A stretch of DNA of 64,000 bases from Photorhabdus bodei. Its GTDB lineage: Bacteria > Pseudomonadota > Gammaproteobacteria > Enterobacterales > Enterobacteriaceae. The DNA is taken from NCBI RefSeq assembly GCF_003287735.1, contig NZ_NSCM01000010.1, forward strand, positions 30,442 to 94,441, read 5' to 3'. Position numbers and translations under genes: made by a program. The notes beneath the pieces were generated by a model. It did no database searches and had not been told where the DNA came from. It was given only the letters and a program-made list of their open reading frames with translations. Below are positions 44,022-52,261 of this stretch, one piece after another (the first letter of the stretch is position 1; each line of letters opens with the position of its first letter).

Positions 44022-45509
44022 ATGACTGATAAAGAAATTAGTTCTGTTGACTCATTGAAAGCGAGTTTTAAGTCCGGTGTTCCGCCCGCGCCTGAAGCCT
44101 TTTTCCATTTGATTGATGAGGCATATAAGGCATATGAAATCATTGATGGCGGTAAGGGTGATGGCCCAGCCGCAGGGCTGAAACGAGATGATAAAGGAAA
44201 ACTGGCTCTCAACACTCACCTTTCTGGTGGGTTAAACCTTGAACAGGGGGCTTTGGCCCTATCACTGAAGCCAGAAGGTGGATTCTCTTTTGATGGAGGA
44301 AGGCGTCTGAAATTGGATGCCGATCGGCAGGTTCAGTTTGCGGATTTCTTCAGTTTATCGCGGTGGGAACGGATGGAGATCACGCAGTTGTTGGGTTTTA
44401 AACGTGCCATGATGGCGCGTATGGTTTCTCCTTCCCCTAAAGCGAATGAACATTTTGGCACTTCTGTGAGCCTGAACGCGGCGGGAGACTGCTTAGCGGT
44501 TGGGATGGATAATAAAGTCTGTGTGTATACGGGCCGGAAGGGTGAGTGGAATATAAACGCTCCCACTGTGTTTGAGGATGATCAAGATCAATCTCGTCGT
44601 TCTTTATGGGACGTCAGTTTGAATGCGGTAGGAGATTGCCTGGCGGTGGGATATTTAATTGATGTTATTCCAAAAGTGAAGGCTTGTGTGTATACGCGCA
44701 CGAATGGCGTCTGGGATACCAAAAATCCCATTGTGTTTCCGCTGGAAGATCAACGTGGATACTCTGGTGGTCACAATGTTAGCTTGAGCGCCACAGGAGA
44801 CTGTCTGGCGGTGGCGGGCGACTCTTGGTCCTACATATATACACGCACGAATGGGATTTGGGATACAGAAAACCCCTTTAAGTTGATGAGCTCGTTTATC
44901 AAGGTTTGTCTGAGTGCCTCGGGAAATTGTCTGGCGGGATATTGTGTTGATTATTCTCATGATCCAATAAACGTGGTTTATGTGTATACACGCACGAATG
45001 GGATTTGGGATAAAGAAAACCCCATTAAGTTCATGGCTGCTAAAGATCGTTCATCCAGTTTTAATCGGATTTTTAGCCTAAATGCAGAGGGAGATCGTCT
45101 GGCGGTGGGGGTAGATTATGATGTCCCCACTAAGGGGAAGGTTTATCTGTATACGCGCACGAATGGGATCTGGGATACAGAGAGTCCCATTAAGTTTTCG
45201 GCTCCTGCAAGTGACGTAACGTATTTTGGCAGTGCTATCAAACTGAATGATGTAGGAAACCGTCTGGTCGTGGGGGCAGCTTCCCGGGTGTATGTGTACA
45301 CCTGTCTAAATAATAAGTGGAATATGGAAACACCTATCGAGATTTTGGATCCTTCAGGCAGTTCAGGTAATTCGGACAATTTAAATGGTTTTGGTAAGGC
45401 TGTCAGTTTGAATAGGTGGGAGACAAGTTTGGCTGTTAGTGCAGTTTCAGCCGAGGTTGGTTCTGTGTCTGAAGCTGGTGCGGTCTATGTCTTTGAGAAT
45501 GTTAAATGA
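44022..45509 (+). CDS. Tandem propeller protein A (fibre-like N-terminus plus 7 blades)
   Basis: 495 residues. N-terminal domain (MTDKEISSVDSLKASFKSGV, PEAFFHLIDEAYKAYEIIDG) to about 130, then seven propeller repeats. These contain the signature VYTRTNGIWDTENPIKF on the outer strand of most blades and LNAAGDCLAVG on the inner strand. TTTTGAGGAAATATT precedes the ATG, and the same leader precedes the following copies. Closely related to the two genes that follow. No signal peptide or transmembrane segment, so export would need a dedicated route. Function not known; ligand binding is inferred from the fold. Confidence 0.7.
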   Translation: MTDKEISSVDSLKASFKSGVPPAPEAFFHLIDEAYKAYEIIDGGKGDGPAAGLKRDDKGKLALNTHLSGGLNLEQGALALSLKPEGGFSFDGGRRLKLDADRQVQFADFFSLSRWERMEITQLLGFKRAMMARMVSPSPKANEHFGTSVSLNAAGDCLAVGMDNKVCVYTGRKGEWNINAPTVFEDDQDQSRRSLWDVSLNAVGDCLAVGYLIDVIPKVKACVYTRTNGVWDTKNPIVFPLEDQRGYSGGHNVSLSATGDCLAVAGDSWSYIYTRTNGIWDTENPFKLMSSFIKVCLSASGNCLAGYCVDYSHDPINVVYVYTRTNGIWDKENPIKFMAAKDRSSSFNRIFSLNAEGDRLAVGVDYDVPTKGKVYLYTRTNGIWDTESPIKFSAPASDVTYFGSAIKLNDVGNRLVVGAASRVYVYTCLNNKWNMETPIEILDPSGSSGNSDNLNGFGKAVSLNRWETSLAVSAVSAEVGSVSEAGAVYVFENVK

Positions 45510-45694
45510 TGCCCATCATCACTAACACTAAGCGGAACATTGTCGGCATGGGTTTTTAAGGGATGCGGGAATAAATTGTCAGAGTTGTTATTGAATGCTG
45601 GCAGTTCGCATTCTTAATAACCGGGTAGTGGGTCTAAATTTCCCTGAACGGAAACCGGTGGCAGCGACTGTTTAATATAGCTTTCGAGGAAATT

Positions 45695-47158
45695 ATGATG
45701 ACTGATAAAGAAATTAGTACTGTGGACTCATTGAAAGCGAGTTTTAAATCTGGTGTGCGGCTCATGCCAGAAGCCTTTTCCCATTTGATTGATGAAGCAT
45801 ATAAAGCATATGAAATCATTGATGGCGCTCAGGGTGATGGCCCAACCGCGGGGCTGAAACGAGATGACAAAGGAAAACTGACCCTCAACACTCAGCATTC
45901 TGGTGGGTTAAACTCTAATCAGGGCGCTTTGGCCTTATCACTGAAACCAGAAGGGGGACTCTCTTTTGATGGAGGAGGGTATCTGAAATTGGATGCAGAT
46001 CGGCAGGTTCAATTTGCGGATTTTTTCAGTTTATCGAGGGGGGAGAGGATTGAGATCACGCAGGTGTTGGGTTTGAAACGTACTATGATAACGCGAATTG
46101 TTTCTCCTTCTCCCATAGAAGATGAGTCCTTTGGTAGCTCTGTTAGTCTGAACGCGGCGGGAGACTGCTTAGCGGTTGGGTCGAATCGTAAAGTCTGTGT
46201 GTATACGCGTCGGAAGAGTGGTGAGTGGAATATAAGCAAGCCGATAGTGTTTGAGGATACTGAACCTGGATATGTTCTATCTTCATGGAGTGTCGGTCTG
46301 GATGCGGCGGGAGATTGTCTGGCGTTGGGAGAGATATGGCACGAAGTGGTTCATGTATATACACGCACGAAGGGCGTTTGGGATACAAAGCATCCCATTG
46401 TGTTTTCGCGGGTTGCTGTAAAATTTGGTGAGAATGTCAGCTTGAACGCCGCAGGAGACTGTCTGGTGGCTGGGGGCCAATACTCCTCTCCGTTCCGTAT
46501 GTTTATACGCAGGAATGGGATCTGGGATACAAAAAACCCCATTCTGTTTCCGGCCCCTTCAGGTTCTTATGCGTTTGGCGCGATTGCCCACCTGAGTGCT
46601 TCGGGAAACCGTTTGGCGGTGTGTGATGATTACATTTCCGTGATTTATGTGTATACACGCACAAATGGGATTTGGGATACAGAAAACCCCATTAAGTTCC
46701 GTCGCCCTGATCATGAATCATCTAGTTTTAGCAGGGTTTTTAGCCTGAATGCAGAGGGAGATCGCTTGGCGGTGGGTACGAAATTTTATGGACTCTCTGA
46801 TGGGACGGTTTATCTGTATACGTGCACGAATGGGATCTGGGATAGAGAAAATCCCATTAAGTTTTCGGTTCCTGCAAGTGACGTAAAGAATTTTGGCGGT
46901 TCTCTCGAACTGAATGACGCGGGAGATCGTCTGGCAGTGGGAACGTCTTCCAGGGTGTATGTATATACCTGTCTGAATAATAAGTGGAATATGGAAACAC
47001 CGATGGAGATTTTGAACCCTTCAGACAATTTAAATGGTTTTGGTGGACCTGTTGGCCTGAATAAGGCGGGAACGAGTTTGGTTGTTGGGGCAACGTCAGA
47101 AGGTGTTGATTCTAAATCCAAAGCCGGTGCGGTTTATATCTTTGAGAATATCAATTGA
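45695..47158 (+). CDS. Tandem propeller protein B
   Basis: 487 residues, same architecture as protein A. The N-terminal 130 residues are almost unchanged, whereas loops between blades vary (for instance GQYSSPFRMFIRRNGIW). This conserved shaft and variable head pattern suggests selection for different ligands. Seven repeats, last ending AGAVYIFENIN. The GAGGAAATT leader precedes the start. The second codon is also ATG, so the start could be 3 bases later. Confidence 0.7.
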   Translation: MMTDKEISTVDSLKASFKSGVRLMPEAFSHLIDEAYKAYEIIDGAQGDGPTAGLKRDDKGKLTLNTQHSGGLNSNQGALALSLKPEGGLSFDGGGYLKLDADRQVQFADFFSLSRGERIEITQVLGLKRTMITRIVSPSPIEDESFGSSVSLNAAGDCLAVGSNRKVCVYTRRKSGEWNISKPIVFEDTEPGYVLSSWSVGLDAAGDCLALGEIWHEVVHVYTRTKGVWDTKHPIVFSRVAVKFGENVSLNAAGDCLVAGGQYSSPFRMFIRRNGIWDTKNPILFPAPSGSYAFGAIAHLSASGNRLAVCDDYISVIYVYTRTNGIWDTENPIKFRRPDHESSSFSRVFSLNAEGDRLAVGTKFYGLSDGTVYLYTCTNGIWDRENPIKFSVPASDVKNFGGSLELNDAGDRLAVGTSSRVYVYTCLNNKWNMETPMEILNPSDNLNGFGGPVGLNKAGTSLVVGATSEGVDSKSKAGAVYIFENIN

Positions 47159-47216
47159 TGCCCATACAGAAAACAGATGACGGTGACTGTCTAATACGGC
47201 TGGCTTTTGAGGAAAT

Positions 47217-48722
47217 ATGATGACTGATAAAGAAATTAGTACTGTTGACTCATTGAAAGCGAGTTTTAAGTCTGGCGTTCGGATCATGCCGGAAGCCTTT
47301 TCCCGTGTGATTGATGAGGCATATAAGGCATATGAAATCATTGATGGCGCTCAGGGTGATGGCCCAACCGTAGGGCTGAAACGAGATGGTAAAGGAAAAT
47401 TGGCCCTCAACACTCATCATTCTGGCGGGTTAAACTCTAATCAGGGCGCTTTGGCCTTATCACTGAAACCAGAAGGTGGACTCTCTTTTGATGGAGGAGG
47501 GTATCTGAAATTGGATGCAGATCGGCAGGTTCAGTTCGCGGATTTTTTCAGTTTATCGAGGGGGGAGAGGATTGAGATCACGCAGGTGTTGGGTTTGAAA
47601 CGCACCATGATAACGCGAATTGTTTCTCCCTTCCCCAAAGAGAAGGAGTACTTTGGTAGCTCTGTTAGTCTGAACGCGGCGGGAGATTGTTTAGCGGTTG
47701 GGATGATTAATAAAGTCTATGTATATACGCGCCGGAAGAGTGATGAGTGGAATATAAGCAAGCCGATTGTGTTTGAGGCTTTTGAAGATGAATATCATAG
47801 ATCTTCATGGGATGTCTCTCTGGATGCGGCTGGCGATACCCTGGCGTTGGGAAACATGTTGCCGTATCCCACTTATAACCGAGGGCGGGTTTGTGTGTAT
47901 ACGCGCAGGAAGGGCGTTTGGGATACAAAACATCCCGTTGTGTTTCCGATTGTAGGTGAATACTTTGGTGTGAATGTCAGCTTGAGCGGAGCAGGAGACT
48001 GTTTGGTGGGTGGGGCCAGATACTACTCTCCGTTCCGTATATTTATGCGTCGGAATGGGATCTGGGATACAGAAAACCCCATTAAGCTTCCGCTCCCTCT
48101 TAATTTTTATGAGTTTGGCTGGATTGCCCACCTGAGTGCCGCGGGAAACTGTCTGGCGGTGCATTGTCACGATTCTTCTTCTGGTCCCACAATAAGCACG
48201 ATTTTTGTGTATACACGCACAAATGGGATCTGGGATGGAGAAAACCCCATTAAGTTTAATCACCCTGAAGGTGGATCATCTAGTTTTAGCCAGACTTTTA
48301 GCCTGAATGCAGAGGGAGATCGTCTGGTGGTGGGTACAGAGTTTTATAAATCCACAGATGGGGAGGTTTATCTGTATACGCGCACGAATGGGATCTGGGA
48401 TAGAGAAAATCCCATTAAGTTTTCGGCCCCTGCAAGTGGCGTATATTTTGGTAGTTCTCTCGAACTGAATGATGCGGGAGATCGTCTGGCAGTAGGAGCG
48501 TCTTACAGGGTGTATCTGTATACCTGTCTGAATAATAAGTGGAATATGGAAACACCGATGGAGATTTTGAACCCTTCAGGCAATTCAGACAATTTAAATG
48601 GTTTTGGTGGACCTGTCGGTCTGAATAAGGCGGGGACGAGTTTGGCTGTTGGGGCAACGTCAGAAAGTGTTGATTCTCAACCCAAAGCTGGTGCAGTTTA
48701 TATCTTTGAAAATATCAATTGA
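47217..48722 (+). CDS. Tandem propeller protein C
   Basis: 501 residues, closest to protein B (nearly identical through the first 150 residues and the last two blades, different in the middle blades). Only 58 bp separate it from B. The final segment FGGPVGLNKAGTSLAVGATS and the end AGAVYIFENIN are almost the same as in B, consistent with recent duplication or gene conversion at both ends. Confidence 0.7.
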   Translation: MMTDKEISTVDSLKASFKSGVRIMPEAFSRVIDEAYKAYEIIDGAQGDGPTVGLKRDGKGKLALNTHHSGGLNSNQGALALSLKPEGGLSFDGGGYLKLDADRQVQFADFFSLSRGERIEITQVLGLKRTMITRIVSPFPKEKEYFGSSVSLNAAGDCLAVGMINKVYVYTRRKSDEWNISKPIVFEAFEDEYHRSSWDVSLDAAGDTLALGNMLPYPTYNRGRVCVYTRRKGVWDTKHPVVFPIVGEYFGVNVSLSGAGDCLVGGARYYSPFRIFMRRNGIWDTENPIKLPLPLNFYEFGWIAHLSAAGNCLAVHCHDSSSGPTISTIFVYTRTNGIWDGENPIKFNHPEGGSSSFSQTFSLNAEGDRLVVGTEFYKSTDGEVYLYTRTNGIWDRENPIKFSAPASGVYFGSSLELNDAGDRLAVGASYRVYLYTCLNNKWNMETPMEILNPSGNSDNLNGFGGPVGLNKAGTSLAVGATSESVDSQPKAGAVYIFENIN

Positions 48723-48783
48723 TGACCGTATAGAAGACAGAAGACAGGTGACGGTGACTGTCTAATGTGGCTTTTGAGGAAAT

Positions 48784-48894
48784 ATGATGACTGATAAAGA
48801 AATTAGTTCTGTTGACTCATTGAAAGCGAGTTTTAAGTCTGGTGTTCGGCTCATGCCGGAAGCCTTTCCTCATGTGTTAGGCTGCTCGGTCTAA
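48784..48894 (+). pseudogene. Truncated fourth propeller gene
   Basis: Same leader and first 29 codons as its paralogues (MMTDKEISSVDSLKASFKSG..., PEAFPHV), then the sequence departs abruptly at about 48876 and stops within seven codons (LGCSV). The break marks the join to the higBA region. Confidence 0.9.
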
Positions 48895-48908
48895 AGAAAA
48901 TCTTTTTC

Positions 48909-48975
48909 GGAAACATAATTTGTTTCCATTTTGTCAACATAATAAACCTGCGGTATACTGTTTCCATATTGGAAA
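48909..48975 (+). promoter_or_regulatory. higBA promoter flanked by two operator-like palindromes
   Basis: A -35 TTGTCA (48931-48936) and a -10 TATACT (48954-48959) are separated by 17 bp. Two inverted repeats flank them: GGAAACataatttGTTTCC (48909-48927) and TTTCCatattGGAAA (48961-48975). The shared GGAAA/TTTCC half-sites suggest binding by HigA for autorepression. Confidence 0.8.
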
Positions 48976-48990
48976 TGATAGGGTATGGAA

Positions 48991-49302
48991 ATGCATGTTA
49001 TTTCAAGGGAGTCGTTTGATTTAGCTACACGCCGCTACCCAAATAGTTCCGTTGCACTTGATGATCTATATCAGTCGTTGCTGCGCTTAAAGTTCCGTTC
49101 TCCAGATGAAATGAAGTGCGTATTTCCTAGTCTGGATCGGATGAAATATCGGGAAAAATGGTGGGTCGTTGATGTTGGCGGCAATAATTTAAGAGTGATG
49201 TTTTTTGCAGATTTTGAGCGTGGGGAAATTTTTATCAAGCACATATCAACCCATGCAGAATATGACAAATTGATGGATTATTACCGGAGGAATAAAGAAT
49301 GA
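48991..49302 (+). CDS. higB: mRNA interferase toxin HigB
   Basis: 103-residue RelE-fold toxin of the HigB (YgjN) type, which cleaves translated mRNA on the ribosome. Conserved blocks: VFPSLDRMKY, WWVVDVGGNNLRV and FIKHISTHAEYDKL near the end. The ATG at 48991 is preferred over 48985 because AGGG then lies 7 bases upstream. The antitoxin start overlaps its stop. Toxin-first order is typical of hig loci. Confidence 0.88.
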   Translation: MHVISRESFDLATRRYPNSSVALDDLYQSLLRLKFRSPDEMKCVFPSLDRMKYREKWWVVDVGGNNLRVMFFADFERGEIFIKHISTHAEYDKLMDYYRRNKE

Positions 49303-49715
49303 TGATCAACGAAGCAATTCAGGCCGTAAATGGCTTGGTAAGCATTGTCCCTCTCTTAGGGGGTAGCACTTCCCGCAAAGATTATGATGAGGCTATGCAG
49401 CTGGTAGAATATCTGATCGAGCACAATCCAGATAGCCCGCTGGTTGATATGCTTACGGCTAAAATTGACATCTACGAAAGTAGTGCGCCAGAGTTCACGG
49501 AGTTCAATGAACGTATTGCTAGCACACAAAGCGGTGTAGCAATTCTACGTACATTGATGGATCAGTACGGTCTGAATCAAACTGATTTTGAGGACGAAAT
49601 AGGAAAGCGTTCTCTTGTTAGTCGTATTTTGAAAGGTGAACGTTCGTTAACGCTTGAAGCTATGCGTAAACTCTCAGTTCGTTTTGGTGTACCGGTTAGC
49701 GTTTTTATTGATTAA
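49299..49715 (+). CDS. higA: Antitoxin HigA
   Basis: 138-residue antitoxin with an N-terminal toxin-binding region and a C-terminal HTH (YGLNQTDFEDEIGKRSLVSRILKG, about residues 90-113). Typical of YgjM-type HigA. GGAGG precedes the start, which overlaps the higB stop (ATGATG). It presumably represses the operon by binding the palindromes at 48909-48975. Confidence 0.88.
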   Translation: MMINEAIQAVNGLVSIVPLLGGSTSRKDYDEAMQLVEYLIEHNPDSPLVDMLTAKIDIYESSAPEFTEFNERIASTQSGVAILRTLMDQYGLNQTDFEDEIGKRSLVSRILKGERSLTLEAMRKLSVRFGVPVSVFID

Positions 49716-49768
49716 ACTGGATGCAATGGTGCAGGATAATGTAGATATCATCACCCTCAATTTCGGCC

Positions 49769-49809
49769 TATACCCGTCATCTTTCAAGTTGCCTCTTTGT
49801 TGGCTGCAA
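49769..49809 (-). repeat. Truncated ERIC (41 bp of one end)
   Basis: TATACCCGTCATCTTTCAAG through GTTGGCTGCA matches the ERIC end, then the match stops abruptly and unrelated GC-rich sequence with an imperfect hairpin follows. A partial copy left by deletion or recombination downstream of higA. Confidence 0.9.
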
Positions 49810-49911
49810 GCTGTTGGTCTCCAGCCCTCCGCCTACACACGGAAGGCGGCTGGATCTGCTTTATGAAAGTATAAGAGTAAACCGCTGAGATCTTCGTCAG
49901 ATTACGTGGAT

Positions 49912-51042
49912 TCAATATTGTTTGAAAAGATAGTCGATAATTTCCTGTTCAAATTCAAAGGTATTACGTCGTTCCGCAAGGTAGCTTTTTAGTACGGTGA
50001 GTGAACGTAGGCTTTCGCGCAGTTGGATTTCGTTTTCTATATTTTGCCGCAATTTTTTGCAGTGTTCGCGGAGGTTATTTTCTATTGCCTTCGATGTTTC
50101 ACCTCCCAGTGTGCTCCAAATCATACCCGGTAACGAATCAGATTTTTTTAGCTGATTAAGCTCATTGGCTAATATGTCTATACGTGCTTTGAGCAATTTA
50201 TTGATGTCGGATATATCCCGGCTGTTAAAACTGAAAGTTGGATCAATGTACTTGTGGTACATGTTTATTATCGTCCAGACATCATTATCTTTCTTGGCTT
50301 TTGATAACTGTACCATCAACTGGTTTTTTTTCTTTTTCTCATCCAAATCTTGTTCACGATCCGGATGTAATACCTTGGCTATTTTTCTATACATTTGGCT
50401 CACTTCCTGCGATTTAAACAAAGAATCCAGTTTTTTCTGGTCTTCTTCCGCAGGGTCGAAGTCAAAGGTGTCTTCTGCATCATATTCATCGTAGAAATGT
50501 TCTGATTCCCGTTGAAAATGCTGCTCTATGGTGGCACGCATTTTTTCGGGATTTTTTATCATATCAAGTAATTCTTCATCAGATATTTCTTCACTAAAAT
50601 CAAAATATTCACTAAAAGTCTGTCGGATATCATCCATCTGTTCTGGTGTCGGAATTTCCTCTTCTTTCAACGCATGAAGATTGGAAAAGTGATTGTTCAA
50701 CTTATCGAGATCAAGGTTTTCGTTAAAGGGGTAAGTATATAACTCAGTAAGCTCTTCTTCTATCCAGAAAAATAATTCTTTTCGTTGGTGTTTCCCCAGC
50801 GATTTTTTATCGGCAAATGAAAGCAACCGCGCCGCTTTATCATATCTGGACTGCATATATTGATGTTCTACCGGTAAGATCTCCTGTTGAAAGCGCATGA
50901 ACAATTCGTCTTGTTGCTGTTGTAGCTTGGCGATCTTCAATTGGTATTTTTCGATGGACTTCCAGTAAGTTTTGAATTGTTGCTGAGGCGTTTTTGGTAT
51001 CTGTTGTCCGCTCGATTTTCTTTTTTTTAGTTGCTTGTGCAT
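49912..51042 (-). CDS. J-domain (DnaJ-like) protein of unknown role
   Basis: 376-residue highly charged protein, mostly helical and coiled coil (QQQQDELFMRFQQEIL). A J-domain-like segment with the HPD motif (MYRKIAKVLHPDREQD) lies in the middle at about residue 215-235, not at the N-terminus. The ATG at 51042 follows AGGAA at 8 bases; an upstream TTG is less likely. It would recruit an Hsp70 (DnaK) to a client. It faces away from flgN and is not obviously in an operon; any link with flagella is unproven. Confidence 0.7.
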   Translation of the reverse strand: MHKQLKKRKSSGQQIPKTPQQQFKTYWKSIEKYQLKIAKLQQQQDELFMRFQQEILPVEHQYMQSRYDKAARLLSFADKKSLGKHQRKELFFWIEEELTELYTYPFNENLDLDKLNNHFSNLHALKEEEIPTPEQMDDIRQTFSEYFDFSEEISDEELLDMIKNPEKMRATIEQHFQRESEHFYDEYDAEDTFDFDPAEEDQKKLDSLFKSQEVSQMYRKIAKVLHPDREQDLDEKKKKNQLMVQLSKAKKDNDVWTIINMYHKYIDPTFSFNSRDISDINKLLKARIDILANELNQLKKSDSLPGMIWSTLGGETSKAIENNLREHCKKLRQNIENEIQLRESLRSLTVLKSYLAERRNTFEFEQEIIDYLFKQY

Positions 51043-51045
51043 CAA

Positions 51046-51351
51046 TATTGTTCCTGAAGTTGAAACTCGTACGTTGCGTGATTAAAAATTATATTGTCAA
51101 TATTCGTTGTCGTTTATTCCTATTCTGCAATATATTTTCGTAACATGCAAAACGTTATCGTTGCACAATTGTTACGTTGGCTTACAAATGGTGATTTTTG
51201 CTAATCTTTTCTTCCCTGATTGCAACAACTGTTTCACAGTACATTTCGTTTCGTTTGAATTATTCATGCTTGAGGACTCTGTGAGCAGCGACGAAGCTCG
51301 GTTTGAACAGGAAGGTGGTGCTTACAAATACTATCAAAATAATAAAAAGTA
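51046..51351. other. Intergenic region between the J-domain gene and flgN
   Basis: About 300 bp upstream of the J-domain gene. Small plus-strand frames here have no start signals. No feature was recognised apart from the terminator at its right end. Confidence 0.45.
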
Positions 51352-51376
51352 GCACTACCGCAATGGGCGGTAATGC
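51352..51376 (-). terminator. Terminator after flgN
   Basis: GCACTACCGC and GCGGTAATGC pair with one mismatch around a short loop. On the minus strand the stem is followed by a T-rich run (TACTTTTTATTATTTT). It lies 7 bp after the flgN stop. Confidence 0.85.
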
Positions 51377-51382
51377 ACTGAA

Positions 51383-51823
51383 TCAAACCTGAACTTTGTG
51401 GCCGGAAAGCATGCTGTAACGGGCAGCCTGGCCGTCTGAACCATAAAGAGAGGGGCTATGATGACTTTTTAGGAAAGCAATGGCTTTGCTATTTAAATCA
51501 AGATGCTGGGTTAACAACGAACCGTTATGGGTGTTTAAATCACGAACCCGGATAACCGCTTTGCCGATCTGTTGCCATAATGTGGCCAGCAAAGGTTGCT
51601 TATCATAAGGCGCAATGATGTTTAATGCTTTGCTCAAATTAAGACGTTGCTGTTCTGAATGGCTAAGCGCGGACAACAGGAAAATTTTTCGTTCTGTTAT
51701 CTGGTGCAAATCTCGTGCTTCAATAAAACCCTCACACAGAATACGTTGTTCTTCCGCCATAGCTTGGGTCAGCGAGGTCAAATAGGTCACTTGCTGTTTG
51801 AGTAATTGTTGAAGTTCTTCCAT
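51383..51823 (-). CDS. flgN: Flagellar export chaperone FlgN
   Basis: 146-residue cytoplasmic chaperone for the hook-filament junction proteins FlgK and FlgL. All-helical, with the characteristic N-terminal coiled region (MEELQQLLKQQVTYLTSL) and a C-terminal substrate-binding part (SLYGSDGQAARY). 11 bp downstream of flgM, in the standard flgMN order. Confidence 0.92.
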   Translation of the reverse strand: MEELQQLLKQQVTYLTSLTQAMAEEQRILCEGFIEARDLHQITERKIFLLSALSHSEQQRLNLSKALNIIAPYDKQPLLATLWQQIGKAVIRVRDLNTHNGSLLTQHLDLNSKAIAFLKSHHSPSLYGSDGQAARYSMLSGHKVQV

Positions 51824-51834
51824 AGCGGGTTTAA

Positions 51835-52137
51835 TTATTTCTTATCGTATTGAAAGTTTTCGGCGGCTTCTTTGAGCAGAGCGTCTGCTATTTTACCGCT
51901 GTTCATTTTTAAGGTTCCGTGAGCAATAGCTTCTTTCAACTTTTGCACCTTTTGGATATTGATATCCTGGCTGCTTGGTTGAACCAGTTTTGTTTGTGCT
52001 TCGCTCAGTTTTACTTGTGCATCGCTGCTTTGTAAGGTAACGCCGGAGGTTTTGCGGGTGCCCTGAGCGCTTTCATTAGTTGGTCGCTGTTGAACAGCAG
52101 CGATAGCTAATAAGGGGTGAGTGCGTTCGATACTCAT
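51835..52137 (-). CDS. flgM: Anti-sigma-28 factor FlgM
   Basis: 100-residue protein (MSIERTHPLLAIAAVQQRP...) that holds FliA inactive until it is exported after hook completion. The C-terminal sigma-binding region (IQKVQKLKEAIAHGTLKMNS, KIADALLKEA) is conserved. The ATG at 52137 is chosen because AAGGA is 8 bases upstream; the one at 52143 is too close. A sigma-28 promoter lies upstream (52231-52257). Confidence 0.93.
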   Translation of the reverse strand: MSIERTHPLLAIAAVQQRPTNESAQGTRKTSGVTLQSSDAQVKLSEAQTKLVQPSSQDINIQKVQKLKEAIAHGTLKMNSGKIADALLKEAAENFQYDKK

Positions 52138-52230
52138 AATCATTATCCTTTATGGCCAGGCATAGGTTCACCTATGGATCGGAGCAGGTTACATGCCATT
52201 TGCATACCTGCAAATCGTGCTCTGCTGGTT

Positions 52231-52257
52231 ATATCGGCACAGTGAACGAAAACTTTA
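52231..52257 (-). promoter_or_regulatory. Sigma-28 (FliA) promoter of flgMN
   Basis: On the minus strand TAAAGTTT, an 11-base spacer and GCCGATAT, almost the FliA consensus TAAAGTTT-N11-GCCGATAA. It lies 94 bp before the flgM start, beside the flgA stop. Confidence 0.92.
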
Positions 52258-52261
52258 GAAC

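Noticed and set aside
44022..48722. Regularly spaced repeats in the propeller genes considered as a CRISPR-like array
   Set aside because: The repeats are in-frame, diverged and about 150 bp apart, encode blade motifs, and no cas genes are present.
49654..49866. 70-codon frame downstream of higA
   Set aside because: Out-of-frame overlap with the higA end that then runs through the ERIC fragment; no start signal.
49810..49870. GC-rich imperfect inverted repeat considered as an attachment site or terminator
   Set aside because: The stem is mismatched, there is no T-run and no matching second site was seen in the window.
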